Shown piece by piece: positions 1-7,513 of a DNA stretch of 34,786 nt (the stretch's first letter is position 1; each line of letters opens with the position of its first letter). The translations under genes and the position numbers were made by a program. This stretch comes from Candidatus Kapaibacterium sp. (lineage in GTDB: Bacteria > Bacteroidota > Ignavibacteria > Kapaibacteriales > UBA4661). The notes under the pieces were generated by a model. It was not told the DNA's origin. It saw nothing but the letters and a program-made list of their open reading frames with translations, and ran no database searches. The stretch lies in NCBI GenBank assembly GCA_025363605.1, contig JANYDO010000159.1:1-34786 (forward strand). The letters are read 5' to 3'.

Positions 1-141
1 AGTGATACCGAACCCAACAAATAAAAACCTCCGTTTGAGGTAGTGGGGTGTTCGGCGAGAATAAGTGCCTCCCGCTCGGTTGGAAAAATTGTGCAAGGGC
101 GGTGCGGAGTCTTCGGAGCGCCGTTCATTTTACCCTTGCAC
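1..141. repeat. Terminal direct repeat, copy 1 (circle closure)
   Basis: These 141 bases are identical to 34646-34786. A perfect repeat at the two ends of a contig, with no target-site or integrase features, is the usual sign of a circular molecule assembled past its own start; 141 is also a common maximum k-mer length of short-read assemblers. The biological length is then about 34,645 bp, and the region joins 34645 directly. Confidence 0.93.
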
Positions 142-211
142 GATTTTTAGCGGAGTCTTCGGAGCGACAACCGAGCTATCTTGCACTTATGAAGCCGGAC
201 CACCCCACTAC
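40..211. repeat. Long imperfect inverted repeat with nested hairpin, family copy 1
   Basis: The outer arms (40-81 and 168-211) share GTAGTGGGGTG, ATAAGTGC and GCTCGGTTG blocks as reverse complements. The inner arms (84-99 and 132-147) pair as AAAAATTGTGCAAGGG against its complement with one mismatch. A 17-bp direct repeat GCGGAGTCTTCGGAGCG lies at 104-120 and 150-166. On the minus strand the element runs into a short stem (CCTC/GAGG, 28-40) and a T-run, so it could be a structured RNA of roughly 190 nt. Equally it could be a non-autonomous mobile repeat. The inner arms resemble those at 13115-13185. Confidence 0.7.
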
Positions 212-298
212 CGGAACCGACAAAGCCGACTGGCACTTGCCGACGTGCAAAAAAATTGCGTGAGCCGTAACAACCACAAAGCCGATGAATGAAACGGC

Positions 299-356
299 GG
301 GGAACAAGGGGCAAACGCTGCCGCCAAAAGCGGTGCGTTTTGCTGCTTGTTTCCCC
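299..356. repeat. 58-bp near-palindrome
   Basis: The stretch begins GGGGAACAAG and ends CTTGTTTCCCC. Its centre contains GCCGCC and AGCGGTGCG blocks that also pair, so it can fold almost from end to end. It is one of several strong foldback elements in this block. Its role is unknown. Confidence 0.6.
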
Positions 357-797
357 AGCCGCGATACACACATTAAGGAGCGGTCAGCGCATTGCGCATA
401 GCACCCGCCGGAGGCACCACTGGAAAAGCCAAAGCGGTTAGCGGTGGCGATAACATTTGTCTTTGTGCCAATGGAGGGGGGGACGGGCGTTCTTGGGGGG
501 GCGCGGTCGCCCCACTGGTCGCCCACGTTGGCGGAGAAGTAATCCGCCACACAAAGAAGCCATTGAGCGCGTTAAGCGCGGCAGTGGGCGGGTTTCCCGC
601 CCAACGCAGCCAACGCGCCCCCGACCGAAGGCGGCGGCGGGGAGCGCATTGGCAAGCGGCGAGGCGCTACGTAGAATGGTTGATGAGGAGTTGACTGGTG
701 GACAGCGCCGACGTTGGGAAGCGGACACACGATTTGTAACACTTGTTCTAGGGCAACAATGCCGAATATACGTTAGTACCGAAATCTAGGCACAAAC

Positions 798-910
798 GCC
801 GAATTTGTTAGCCACTGAGCGGGAAGCGTAGTGCGCTTTGCGCACGGAGATTCCCGCGAAGGGGAAAGAGAAAACCGAAGCGGAGCGAGGTGAGCGAAGC
901 GAAAGATACA
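798..910. repeat. Imperfect direct repeat, copy 1
   Basis: This copy matches 1097-1212. The shared core starts GGGAAGCGTAGTGCG, continues CGCACGGAGATTCCCG and ends in GAGCG/AAGCG-type triplet-like runs. The core folds: GGGAA pairs with TTCCC, and GTGCGC pairs with GCGCAC around a TTT loop. Confidence 0.6.
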
Positions 911-1096
911 TCTTGTTACTGGGGTAAAGGGATGCGTATTATTACTGGGGCAAAGGGAAGGGGCTTTTTAGCCCCGCTTGAGAGAGCATATTCGCCGATG
1001 GACACGCGCCGACGCGGGGAACATCGGCGACCGACAGAAGTACACACGGACGGCAACGTTGGAAGCGGTATTCACGGCGCGGAGCGCATACGATTG

Positions 1097-1212
1097 AATG
1101 CCGAATGGGTGAGCCGATGCAAGGGAAGCGTAGTGCGCCCCGCGCACGGAGATTCCCGCAGCGAGGAAAGAAAAAACCGAAGCGTAGCGAGTTGAGCGGA
1201 GCGAATGATACA
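1097..1212. repeat. Imperfect direct repeat, copy 2
   Basis: This is the second copy of the 798-910 element, about 300 bp further on. The hairpin loop differs (CCCC in place of TTT), but the stem-forming bases GTGCG/CGCAC and GGGAA/TTCCC are kept. That fits a structure being conserved rather than a coding sequence. Confidence 0.6.
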
Positions 1213-1266
1213 CGGGGGCGAGGGTTTCGCCGGAGCTTCCCAGCGAGGACGAAACCCTCGTCCCCG
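1213..1266. repeat. Hairpin with 17-bp arms
   Basis: CGGGGGCGAGGGTTTCG (1213-1229) pairs with 1250-1266 with one mismatch across a 20-nt spacer. No T-run follows on either strand, so it is not a standard intrinsic terminator. Confidence 0.65.
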
Positions 1267-1565
1267 ATGACGGGATGAGAAAGGATAGAAATGTTTTGTG
1301 AGCCGAAGAAAAAACTTCGTTGAAAGTCAAAAAAATCGTAAAAAAAATGCACGATCCGAAAAAAAGTTTACTGGAGCATGGTTCTGGGCAAATGTTTTTC
1401 TTGTTTGCACTTAGGAGAAAAAAACGGGACAAAGTAGATGTTGCAACAACGATTGTAACGGGTTTTTCGTTACAGGTGACACTAGCGCGGTATGGGGTGG
1501 GGGTTGTATATTGGGGATGGAAACTTCAGGCAGTCCTTAATCAACACACAAATAAGACATAAAAT

Positions 1566-2876
1566 ATGATTTCAACGGCAGCTGACTTTTTGGAGCAATT
1601 TAAAAGATATGCACTTTCAAGAATTGAAAGTGAAGACAGTGACATTAAACATACTGTTGCAATCGGTGACAATTTTGAAGGATTAACTGCTGAATTACTT
1701 AATAAAGCGATTTTTGAAGACCTGAATTTAAAAATGGTAGAGAGAAGCTTTGTTTACAACGACAGTGGTGTAATGAGTGCTGAATTTGATTGTTTATTAG
1801 TAGTTGGTGATGGGCAAAAAATGTCTTTTGCTGGTAGATACAAATATCATATAAAGGATGTCATTGCTGTTTTTCAAGTAAAGAAAAACCTTTATGCAAA
1901 TGACCTAGACGACGCTCACCAAAACTTACGTTCAATAATTGAAGTTTCCGAACCGAGAGACCCAGATTCATACGTTGGAAGACTTTTTAGTAATGCTTAT
2001 AAAATTCTAACTTCAAAAGAATCACCAACTACAGAAAGGAGAACGCGGTTTACGGATAGAGAAAATATGATATATCATTATTTAATGATGGAAGCATTTC
2101 ATCCGCTAAGAATTGTTATTGGTTACTACGGTTACACTACAGAACATGGGCTTAGAGAAGGATTTGTTAAAAAATTAGAACAGCTTATCAAGAGCGGTCC
2201 CGTTAGAGGTTACAGTCCGAGTAGCTTTCCTAGTTTAATTATTTGTGGTAATAGTACAATTATCAAAAACAATGGAATGCCTATGGGTATACCACTTTCG
2301 GAGAATGATGATTTTTATTTTCATGTTCTTGTATCATCATCTGGAAAGCCTATGTATCATTTACTTGAATTAATATGGACAAGACTCTCATATAAATTTA
2401 GTCTCGGTTCAGCTATGTTTGGTGACGATTTTGATAGTGAGGCTACGCATCCCTTCATATCTTGTAAAAAAAAGAGAATGAGTGCCACTAATTGGGGATG
2501 GGAATTTTTCTATCATGACTTGACAAAACAACAACTTTCATTACCATTAGTCTCACAGCCGTGGAGACCTACAGAAATTGATCCAGACAAATTTTCAATT
2601 CTACATATGCTTCTTAAGGTAGGAACTATAGATATACAGACAGATAGAGAATTTCTAGAATTTATAAATGACTGTAAACTAGATGCTGACAAAATAGTAA
2701 AGGAGTTAATTGATGCAAGATTAGTATATGTTGATGAAGGGAAAATGGGATTATTAGTTGACGAACTTGTTACACTTATTACACCAGATGGAAAGATTTA
2801 TGCGGGTGAAAATAGAAGTGGTGAAATGGCAAACTATTTTAATAAACAAATAGGAGCCAATCCAACAAATAAATAA
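1566..2876 (+). CDS. DUF6602-like, putative PD-(D/E)XK nuclease-type protein
   Basis: The 436-residue product has an N-terminal region like DUF6602, a family of unknown function that often turns up near defence genes. Visible motifs fit a restriction-endonuclease-like fold: Glu38 in GDNFEGL, Asp75 in AEFDCLLV and a QxK motif at Gln104-Lys106 (AVFQVKK). I infer a possible nuclease role; the family assignment is from memory of these motifs. The gene is clearly more AT-rich than both flanks, which suggests separate acquisition. The ATG at 1566 follows an AT-rich leader. Its 3' end overlaps the convergent membrane-protein gene by 38 bp. Confidence 0.8.
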   Translation: MISTAADFLEQFKRYALSRIESEDSDIKHTVAIGDNFEGLTAELLNKAIFEDLNLKMVERSFVYNDSGVMSAEFDCLLVVGDGQKMSFAGRYKYHIKDVIAVFQVKKNLYANDLDDAHQNLRSIIEVSEPRDPDSYVGRLFSNAYKILTSKESPTTERRTRFTDRENMIYHYLMMEAFHPLRIVIGYYGYTTEHGLREGFVKKLEQLIKSGPVRGYSPSSFPSLIICGNSTIIKNNGMPMGIPLSENDDFYFHVLVSSSGKPMYHLLELIWTRLSYKFSLGSAMFGDDFDSEATHPFISCKKKRMSATNWGWEFFYHDLTKQQLSLPLVSQPWRPTEIDPDKFSILHMLLKVGTIDIQTDREFLEFINDCKLDADKIVKELIDARLVYVDEGKMGLLVDELVTLITPDGKIYAGENRSGEMANYFNKQIGANPTNK

Positions 2877-3084
2877 AAAGCCTCCTTATCAAGCCTGCAA
2901 GCATCAACCCCACAAAAAGCAGCACCACTCCAAATAATATCCGCCCACGCTCAAAAAGAACATACGCCGGAGAAACAAACAGCAACGTCACAAGAAATTC
3001 CGGTATAGACGAAGGACGTAGAAAGGCAAGCACACAAACGCCGAGCGCTGCAACGAACAACAAATACTGTGTGAGCGTCTTCAT
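2839..3084 (-). CDS. Small membrane protein, holin-like
   Basis: The product is an 81-residue, very hydrophobic protein with two or three membrane segments (about residues 4-21, 27-44 and 48-72) separated by Arg-containing turns. I chose the ATG at 3084 because it overlaps the stop of the upstream thermonuclease gene as ATGA, which implies translational coupling; the frame stays open further upstream, but only inside that gene. Its position at the end of a series with an endolysin makes a holin or spanin-like role possible, though there is no diagnostic motif. It overlaps the 3' end of the convergent gene at 1566-2876. Confidence 0.65.
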   Translation of the reverse strand: MKTLTQYLLFVAALGVCVLAFLRPSSIPEFLVTLLFVSPAYVLFERGRILFGVVLLFVGLMLAGLIRRLFIYLLDWLLFVY

Positions 3085-3458
3085 GCCGCATACCCATGTT
3101 GTGCCAGCAGCACGGCAAGGTTCGTACTTGCGTTGCCCCACAGCACAAACACTTGACGGAGATAGCGGAAGTAGATGTCGTTATCGGGTACACCGTCGGG
3201 GCGAATGATGGTGACGGTCTCGCCAAGCAGGATGTTTTCTGCAAAGTCCTTCGCACGTATGCCCTTTTTAAGCGCATCCCGAAGGGAAATGCCACGCGCC
3301 AGCGACTGACTGCGCAGCTTCGCGCCGTAGCGCGTTTCAAAACAATCAACGCCAAGAATCCGAACGATGTACTCGTGGCGCTCGTACTCCACGCAATACG
3401 TGTCGCCGTCCACGACGCGCGTTATGGTGCAGGTGCAAGATGTGGGAAGAAAGCTCAT
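3081..3458 (-). CDS. Thermonuclease-like (SNase) endonuclease
   Basis: The 125-residue product matches the staphylococcal nuclease fold (OB-fold, calcium-dependent cleavage of DNA and RNA). The usual landmarks are present: VVDGDT with Asp17 and Asp19, IVRILGVDCFET with Arg33, Asp38 and Glu41, a late arginine (Arg98 in YFRYLR) and the terminal LLAQHGYA helix. The catalytic set Asp/Arg/Glu/Arg therefore appears complete. No signal peptide is visible, so it should act inside the cell unless released by lysis. It starts 5 bp after the upstream gene and overlaps the next by 4 bp (ATGA), so it belongs to the same minus-strand operon. Confidence 0.87.
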   Translation of the reverse strand: MSFLPTSCTCTITRVVDGDTYCVEYERHEYIVRILGVDCFETRYGAKLRSQSLARGISLRDALKKGIRAKDFAENILLGETVTIIRPDGVPDNDIYFRYLRQVFVLWGNASTNLAVLLAQHGYAA

Positions 3459-3463
3459 ACGAT

Positions 3464-4174
3464 TTACAAAATGGTTTTGCTGAATTGAATATTGGTGAGG
3501 TCGAAGCGCTGGTTGTTGCGGATTTCGTTCACGGCAAATTCGATGATGCGGGCGCTTTCGTTCAGGTAGTCGCCAAAGTTTCCGCCCTTGCGGGAATTGT
3601 ACTCGGTCATTTTGTCCGTCCGCGCTCGGAATTGGAGCGAAAGATTCGGGTCGGCGCTGGCTGCGAGCTGCCGCATCTTCACTGCCGCTTGCCCCAAAGA
3701 AAGAAGCTGCGTGTTGATGAAATCCAAATCGCGGCGTTTGAAATTGCCGTTTGGTAGGCGCTCAATACTATTCAAGAGCGTGAAGTCTTTGATGGTGTAA
3801 ACGCCCGTTCGTACTGCCGGCATAAAACCGCCACCGCTCAATCCAACGACACAATATCCGGCAAAATCAGGATTGCCGCCCCATTCTCCCGACGAATCCA
3901 GAATGGCATACTGCACATTTCCACCGGAACTATACACCGATGCAGGAATTTCCCATTGCGCGACAAAACGGTTTGCGCCCTGTGGAGTCATTGGCACGGG
4001 CGGCGCGGCGATAAATCCGGGTGCAGTGGTGGTTTCGTATTGGAACACAATGGTATATGGTCCCAATGCCTCGTCTTGTTCTTGTCCCGTTGTGAGGGTA
4101 ACGCGAACCCCGCGTGTTGACGGCGGACTTGGTGGCAGCAGCCACTCGTTCCAGATTGCGCTTTGACGTGCCAT
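3464..4174 (-). CDS. Hypothetical protein of the phage-like operon
   Basis: I do not recognise this 236-residue protein. The N-terminal part (to about residue 120) is rich in Pro, Gly, Thr and aromatic residues and looks beta-structured. The C-terminal part (about 125-225) is helical and charged. The ATG at 4174 is chosen because it comes directly after the TAA of the upstream 68-codon gene (4176-4178), with GGAG a short distance upstream. Lying between a holin-like gene and a nuclease, it could be a structural or tail-associated relic, but nothing in the sequence proves that. Confidence 0.72.
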   Translation of the reverse strand: MARQSAIWNEWLLPPSPPSTRGVRVTLTTGQEQDEALGPYTIVFQYETTTAPGFIAAPPVPMTPQGANRFVAQWEIPASVYSSGGNVQYAILDSSGEWGGNPDFAGYCVVGLSGGGFMPAVRTGVYTIKDFTLLNSIERLPNGNFKRRDLDFINTQLLSLGQAAVKMRQLAASADPNLSLQFRARTDKMTEYNSRKGGNFGDYLNESARIIEFAVNEIRNNQRFDLTNIQFSKTIL

Positions 4175-4175
4175 A

Positions 4176-4382
4176 TTATTCCACTCCATCAAGTTTGTTT
4201 TCAACGACTTCAATGCGTCGTTCTAATTCCGTGAATTTATTTCCGGCAACAGCAAGGCTGGTTTCTTGGGTCTGCACACGGTTAATCACCTCGCGCAAAT
4301 CGGTGTGAATGAGCTTGAGGAAATAGGTGATAATGCCTAATCCACTACCAAGAATGACCTGTATGATTTTTTCGTCGGGCAT
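4176..4382 (-). CDS. Single-pass membrane protein with coiled coil, holin-like
   Basis: The 68-residue product has one membrane helix (about residues 6-25, IIQVILGSGLGIITYFL) followed by a charged heptad-like helix (about 30-66). Small phage proteins of this shape are often encoded next to endolysins and annotated as holins or holin-like. It is immediately followed by the 236-residue gene and separated from the upstream 99-residue gene by a large palindrome (4424-4492). The role is inferred from shape and position. Confidence 0.7.
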   Translation of the reverse strand: MPDEKIIQVILGSGLGIITYFLKLIHTDLREVINRVQTQETSLAVAGNKFTELERRIEVVENKLDGVE

Positions 4383-4423
4383 GGGGAATGTGTTCTAATG
4401 CTAGAAAAGTAGAGCAATTACTA

Positions 4424-4492
4424 GCACAGACAAGAGTGTCTGTGCCACCGAAGCCAGTATTGATGGTGTAGCACAGACACTCTTGTCTGTGT
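4424..4492. repeat. 21-bp perfect inverted repeat made of palindromic arms
   Basis: 4425-4445 and 4471-4491 are perfect reverse complements over 21 bp with a 25-nt spacer. Each arm is itself a palindrome, CACAGACA/TGTCTGTG around a four-base centre. It lies in the 130-bp gap between two minus-strand genes. It could end or attenuate the transcript, or be the trace of a small palindromic (MITE-like) insertion. It lacks the T-run of a classic terminator. Confidence 0.75.
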
Positions 4493-4512
4493 AATTCTGA
4501 AAGTATCCATTA

Positions 4513-4812
4513 TTACAATGATTTGAAATTCATCACCGCAAGCACTTCGCCGAACTGTTCGATGCAGAATTTGCCAAGTTCCTCCAATTCGCGGGAGGAA
4601 TAATCCGACGCTTCTTTGATGCCTTCGGGCAGATTGGCAGCGATGGTGCCAAGATTGCCGATAGCGCGAATATCACCGATGTCAATGCCATCCACTAAAC
4701 ACTTGAGAACCTCGGCAACGTTATCAATCACGCGCTTGGTGGCTTCGATGCCGTAGAGTTCTTGTGCTTCTTTGGGGGTTATGGTTTGAGCATTACGCTG
4801 AGTTTGATTCAT
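4513..4812 (-). CDS. Hypothetical helical protein
   Basis: The product is a 99-residue, mostly helical, acidic protein with no membrane segment and no motif I recognise. The ATG at 4812 overlaps the endolysin stop as ATGA, which decides this start: the frame continues upstream, but only as a shadow of the endolysin. The coupling suggests it is made in step with the endolysin. An inhibitor or chaperone of the lysin is a conceivable but unsupported role. Confidence 0.68.
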   Translation of the reverse strand: MNQTQRNAQTITPKEAQELYGIEATKRVIDNVAEVLKCLVDGIDIGDIRAIGNLGTIAANLPEGIKEASDYSSRELEELGKFCIEQFGEVLAVMNFKSL

Positions 4813-5231
4813 GGTTGTCTCCGAATGGAAATGATGGTGGAAAGGAGAAAGGTTGAGATTGAAACCCGATTTGATTGGTTGCCGCCGAGAAGAAGAACGT
4901 TGTTGTCCTTGCGTCCGGTATAAAAGCCGACGTGACCTTCGCTTGGGTTCTTGCCGCGAGAAAGTACAACAATATCGCCGCGCTGCGCTTCCGTGATGGG
5001 AACAGGCACACCCCACGTGAGGAAACTTCGCGCTCGTGCGGAGTTTGTGCCAACGATTGCGGCAACACGCAAACACCAATTCACAAACGCTGCGCACCAC
5101 GGGATTTCATCTGCTGTTGCCTTCAGGGAAGTACAGGCGTGGTATTCGATAATGCGCGGATTGTGTTTGCTGCCGCTTTGTTCCTGCACTCCTATTTCGT
5201 GGAGCGCTATTTCGTAGGGGGTGAGAGTCAT
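4809..5231 (-). CDS. Endolysin-type cysteine peptidase/amidase (TIGR02594-like)
   Basis: This 140-residue enzyme likely cuts peptidoglycan. It has the layout of the TIGR02594/CHAP-NlpC group: a short N-terminal helix (ALHEIGVQEQSG), the catalytic Cys46 in IPWCAAFVNW, the AQRGDIVVL strand, and the catalytic His100 in GHVGFYTG. No signal peptide is visible, so access to the wall would need a holin, which fits the two membrane-protein genes downstream. A 218-bp gap upstream probably holds its promoter. It is the clearest lytic-phage trait in a window without visible virion genes. Confidence 0.85.
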   Translation of the reverse strand: MTLTPYEIALHEIGVQEQSGSKHNPRIIEYHACTSLKATADEIPWCAAFVNWCLRVAAIVGTNSARARSFLTWGVPVPITEAQRGDIVVLSRGKNPSEGHVGFYTGRKDNNVLLLGGNQSNRVSISTFLLSTIISIRRQP

Positions 5232-5449
5232 ATATTTACAGCCTTTACGCTTGAAAGTGCCTTAAACAGGCTTAAAACGCCTTTTTTGAACATTGCTTGA
5301 TGGGAAATACTTGTGATGGAAGCTATCGTGCATACGCTTCTGCTACGTTACCCGAAAAACACCGCTTTGAGAGCCGAAAAACGCCACTTTTGACCAGTTT
5401 TCATATCAAATTTTACCCTAAAACAAACCGCTTTTATACCGAAAAAGGC
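5232..5449. other. Intergenic gap upstream of the endolysin gene
   Basis: There is no credible gene here. Short stretches such as AAACGCC, AAACCGCTTTTATACC and ACCGCTTTGAGAG recur loosely, and an AGGC/GCCT pair precedes a T-run near 5262-5287. It probably holds the endolysin promoter and the 3' end of the winged-helix transcript. Confidence 0.4.
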
Positions 5450-5728
5450 TCATTTCAGGAGTTGGTAGAAGACTTCGCGTGAACCGCGTTGCCGTTTCAA
5501 GATGCCCTTTGCTTCCAGTTGACTTGCGGCTCTTGTGATCGTCGGCTTGCTGCACTGCATATCTGCCATGAGCGTTTTGAGTTGCAAGGTGCATTTTCCG
5601 TTCACGTCGCAGTATTTGGTGAGAACGCCGTAAAAAATACGGGAGCGCATTTTGAGCGATTCGTCATTGTACACCGTTGCACCGGGCAAATCATAGTTTG
5701 GTTCGGAAAGTAGGTGTCGTGAAGCCAT
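5450..5728 (-). CDS. Winged-helix DNA-binding protein
   Basis: The 92-residue product starts at ATG 5728. Residues 30-90 form a winged helix-turn-helix: FYGVLTKYC helix, TLMADMQCSKPTITRAASQLEAKG recognition unit and a basic wing (ILKRQRGSREVFYQLL). The layout resembles the helix_turn_helix_36/replication-protein type common in phages and plasmids. It may regulate the downstream lysis genes or take part in replication. It belongs to the minus-strand series and has its own gaps on both sides. Confidence 0.75.
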   Translation of the reverse strand: MASRHLLSEPNYDLPGATVYNDESLKMRSRIFYGVLTKYCDVNGKCTLQLKTLMADMQCSKPTITRAASQLEAKGILKRQRGSREVFYQLLK

Positions 5729-5809
5729 AGTCTGTTGTGCAAAAAAATAGCAGCGCGTCAGCGTTGAGATTGAGAATCGGAGACGCGCTGCGATTGGTGG
5801 TGTTCGTCC

Positions 5810-6136
5810 TTACGCAGTCGGAAGGTCAATCGCACCCAGCGAAGTCTCGAAGGTGTTGACTGCCGTTACGATGGATTCGAGTGCCAACTTGAACGCAACC
5901 GTCGGTGCGAATTGCACATCGGTTTCTGCACCTTTGGCAAGAATCGAAACGCGGGCTTCGGCTTGACCATCAATGCGGGTGTTAAACTCAGTCAAGTTTT
6001 TGCTGAGTTTGGTTTTGAGATTCTTCGCCGTGGCGATAGCGCCCGCGAAGGCTTGCAGTTCTTCTTGCAAGTTGTCGTATTTGCCATCGGGAAGCTGGTT
6101 GAAGGCTTCCATGCTGGCGATGTTGGAAAGCAACAT
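5810..6136 (-). CDS. Hypothetical helical protein
   Basis: The 108-residue product is predicted helical, with regular hydrophobic spacing (NLQEELQAFAGAIATAKNLKTKLSKNL) and an acidic tail. I recognise no family. The ATG at 6136 is preferred; an upstream TTG at 6172 would add 12 hydrophobic residues and cannot be excluded. It lies between the DnaA-domain gene and the winged-helix gene in the same orientation. Confidence 0.6.
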   Translation of the reverse strand: MLLSNIASMEAFNQLPDGKYDNLQEELQAFAGAIATAKNLKTKLSKNLTEFNTRIDGQAEARVSILAKGAETDVQFAPTVAFKLALESIVTAVNTFETSLGAIDLPTA

Positions 6137-6226
6137 GGTAGTGTAAAAAATGGTGGTGAGCAAGACGCTCAAAAAAAGATGATGTTCCGTTTTGAGCAGT
6201 GCACAGCTTCAAGGAACGAAAGCAAG

Positions 6227-6520
6227 TTACGCCACATCGGAATCGTGGACAAGGATGCGCTCTCCACAGGTTTCCACAAGTTTGCGATAGTGAGCATCGG
6301 TGGTAATGAGTTCATCGTGGGTGCGGATAAGGTGCAAAACCGTCGTGTGATGCCGCTTCAGCGTTTTGCCGATAAGCGGTAACGAGAAGTGATGCGCTCT
6401 CAGATGCGCCGCCAGCAAACGCCGACAATCGCACACCAGCGCCGTGCGGTTTTGTTCCAGCAACCGTTCTTTCGGATTTGTACCCAGCACCTCAGCAAAA
6501 GCATCATAGTTGATGTGCAT
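6227..6520 (-). CDS. Stand-alone DnaA domain IV-like DNA-binding protein
   Basis: The 97-residue product contains the C-terminal DNA-binding domain of the replication initiator DnaA. The motif SLPLIGKTLKRHHTTVLHL (residues 46-64) matches the DnaA signature helix-turn-helix, with HHTTV in place of the usual DHTTV. The AAA+ ATPase domain is absent, so it can bind DnaA-box-like DNA but cannot initiate by itself. It might recruit or compete with host DnaA. The ATG at 6520 lies 11 bp after the stop of the upstream replication-type gene, which suggests one replication module. Confidence 0.82.
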   Translation of the reverse strand: MHINYDAFAEVLGTNPKERLLEQNRTALVCDCRRLLAAHLRAHHFSLPLIGKTLKRHHTTVLHLIRTHDELITTDAHYRKLVETCGERILVHDSDVA

Positions 6521-6531
6521 AGCTCTGAATG

Positions 6532-7434
6532 TTAGTGGATGGTCGTAGATTGAGCAGAATAGTTCGTATGCGTGAAGACAATATGCGACGGCTCTCTGAT
6601 GGCGTACTCCTTGCGCTCTTTCACGGACAAACATTCACCGTCACTCAGCTTCAGAAAGACCTTGCGCTCGTTGTGTTCCGAATCCGATGGAACAAAGTAC
6701 GCTCCGGCAGGAGCGAGGTCAAATCGGATGGGATAAATGTAGAGCGTTTCGATGTCGGGTTCGGCTAAGAGTTCACGAGTGTAGCTTGGAGCAGCTTGAG
6801 AAGATTTCTTCTGAGCGTTTCGCTCTTGAGCATTTTGCTCGGGAGCATTACGCTCAGGAGCGTTCCGTTCAGGTGGAGAATCGGCATCGTTTTTTTTCGC
6901 TTCAGTAGATTGATGAATGGATAAGTCTTCTGTATAAGTAGATAACTTACTACGTAAGTTAGTAGATAGGTGTGCGGGGAGGTTTTGAGTGTGTACCATT
7001 TGGTTTGGGTCTGTATCCAAAAGGTAAGCACTCGTAACCTTATGGTTAAGGTAAGGTTTTTCGTCCTTGCGGGGTCGTCCTCCTTTCTTTCCGCCTTCGG
7101 CTCGTGCACGTCGAACGGCATCAAGTTTACCCATTCGGTTCAACAAAGCGTGCGAAAAAATCTTTCCCTCAAAGCGCCGAATGAGACACAGTTCGACCAG
7201 TTCATCAAGGAATGTGGTGAGGTCGTCGTCGCTTGTACAATTCAATTCGTGTTTGAGCGCTTTGAGATTATGTCGTTCTGAAATATCGAACGTGTAGTCT
7301 TCCTGCTCGCGCAAGATTTCTACCAAACACCACCATCGTCCGATGCCCTCCATACCACATTCTTTTGCCAGCATGAGAAGTTTGGGGTCGTGCCGAGCGT
7401 TGGCATCGTGTTGGAAATAGTATGCGTCTTTCAT
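6532..7434 (-). CDS. DUF4373 (Lin1244/Lin1753-type) phage replication-associated protein
   Basis: The 300-residue product opens with the signature of this family, MKDAYYFQHDANARHDPKLL, continuing through a GIGRWWCLVEILREQ helix. The family is typical of Bacteroidota and Firmicutes phages and mobile elements and lies beside replication genes; its biochemical role is not settled. A basic linker (about 115-135) leads to a low-complexity run, about 190-215, of ERNAPE-type units, and then a beta-rich tail. The ATG at 7434 matches the family start. The DnaA-domain gene follows 11 bp later. Confidence 0.82.
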   Translation of the reverse strand: MKDAYYFQHDANARHDPKLLMLAKECGMEGIGRWWCLVEILREQEDYTFDISERHNLKALKHELNCTSDDDLTTFLDELVELCLIRRFEGKIFSHALLNRMGKLDAVRRARAEGGKKGGRPRKDEKPYLNHKVTSAYLLDTDPNQMVHTQNLPAHLSTNLRSKLSTYTEDLSIHQSTEAKKNDADSPPERNAPERNAPEQNAQERNAQKKSSQAAPSYTRELLAEPDIETLYIYPIRFDLAPAGAYFVPSDSEHNERKVFLKLSDGECLSVKERKEYAIREPSHIVFTHTNYSAQSTTIH

Positions 7435-7513
7435 GGTTCGTCTTTGAATTTGTATTTGAAAAGGCATGAATGTTGGAGTTAATGCAATATGGAATACAAC
7501 AATCAAGCAGGAT

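Larger units (their letters stand above)
212..1565. other. GC-rich, hairpin-rich stretch without a convincing gene
   Basis: Reading frames here are short, overlapping and rich in Arg, Gly and Pro, as expected from GC-rich non-coding DNA. The stretch holds a 58-bp near-palindrome (299-356), small perfect hairpins at 529-549 (TGGCGGA arms) and 585-603 (TGGGCGGG arms), two copies of an imperfect repeat (798-910 and 1097-1212) and a 17-bp-arm hairpin (1213-1266). The last 250 bases turn AT-rich and presumably carry the promoter of the gene at 1566. I see no tRNA, rRNA or known riboswitch. Confidence 0.6.

Noticed and set aside
212-1300. Integron attC array
   Set aside because: Hairpins are present, but GTTRRRY/RYYYAAC ends do not fit and no integrase gene is found; kept only as a question in the findings.
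392-1432. Several 75-150-codon frames on both strands
   Set aside because: They overlap each other, are Arg/Gly/Pro-rich, and run through hairpins; they look like open frames from GC-rich DNA.
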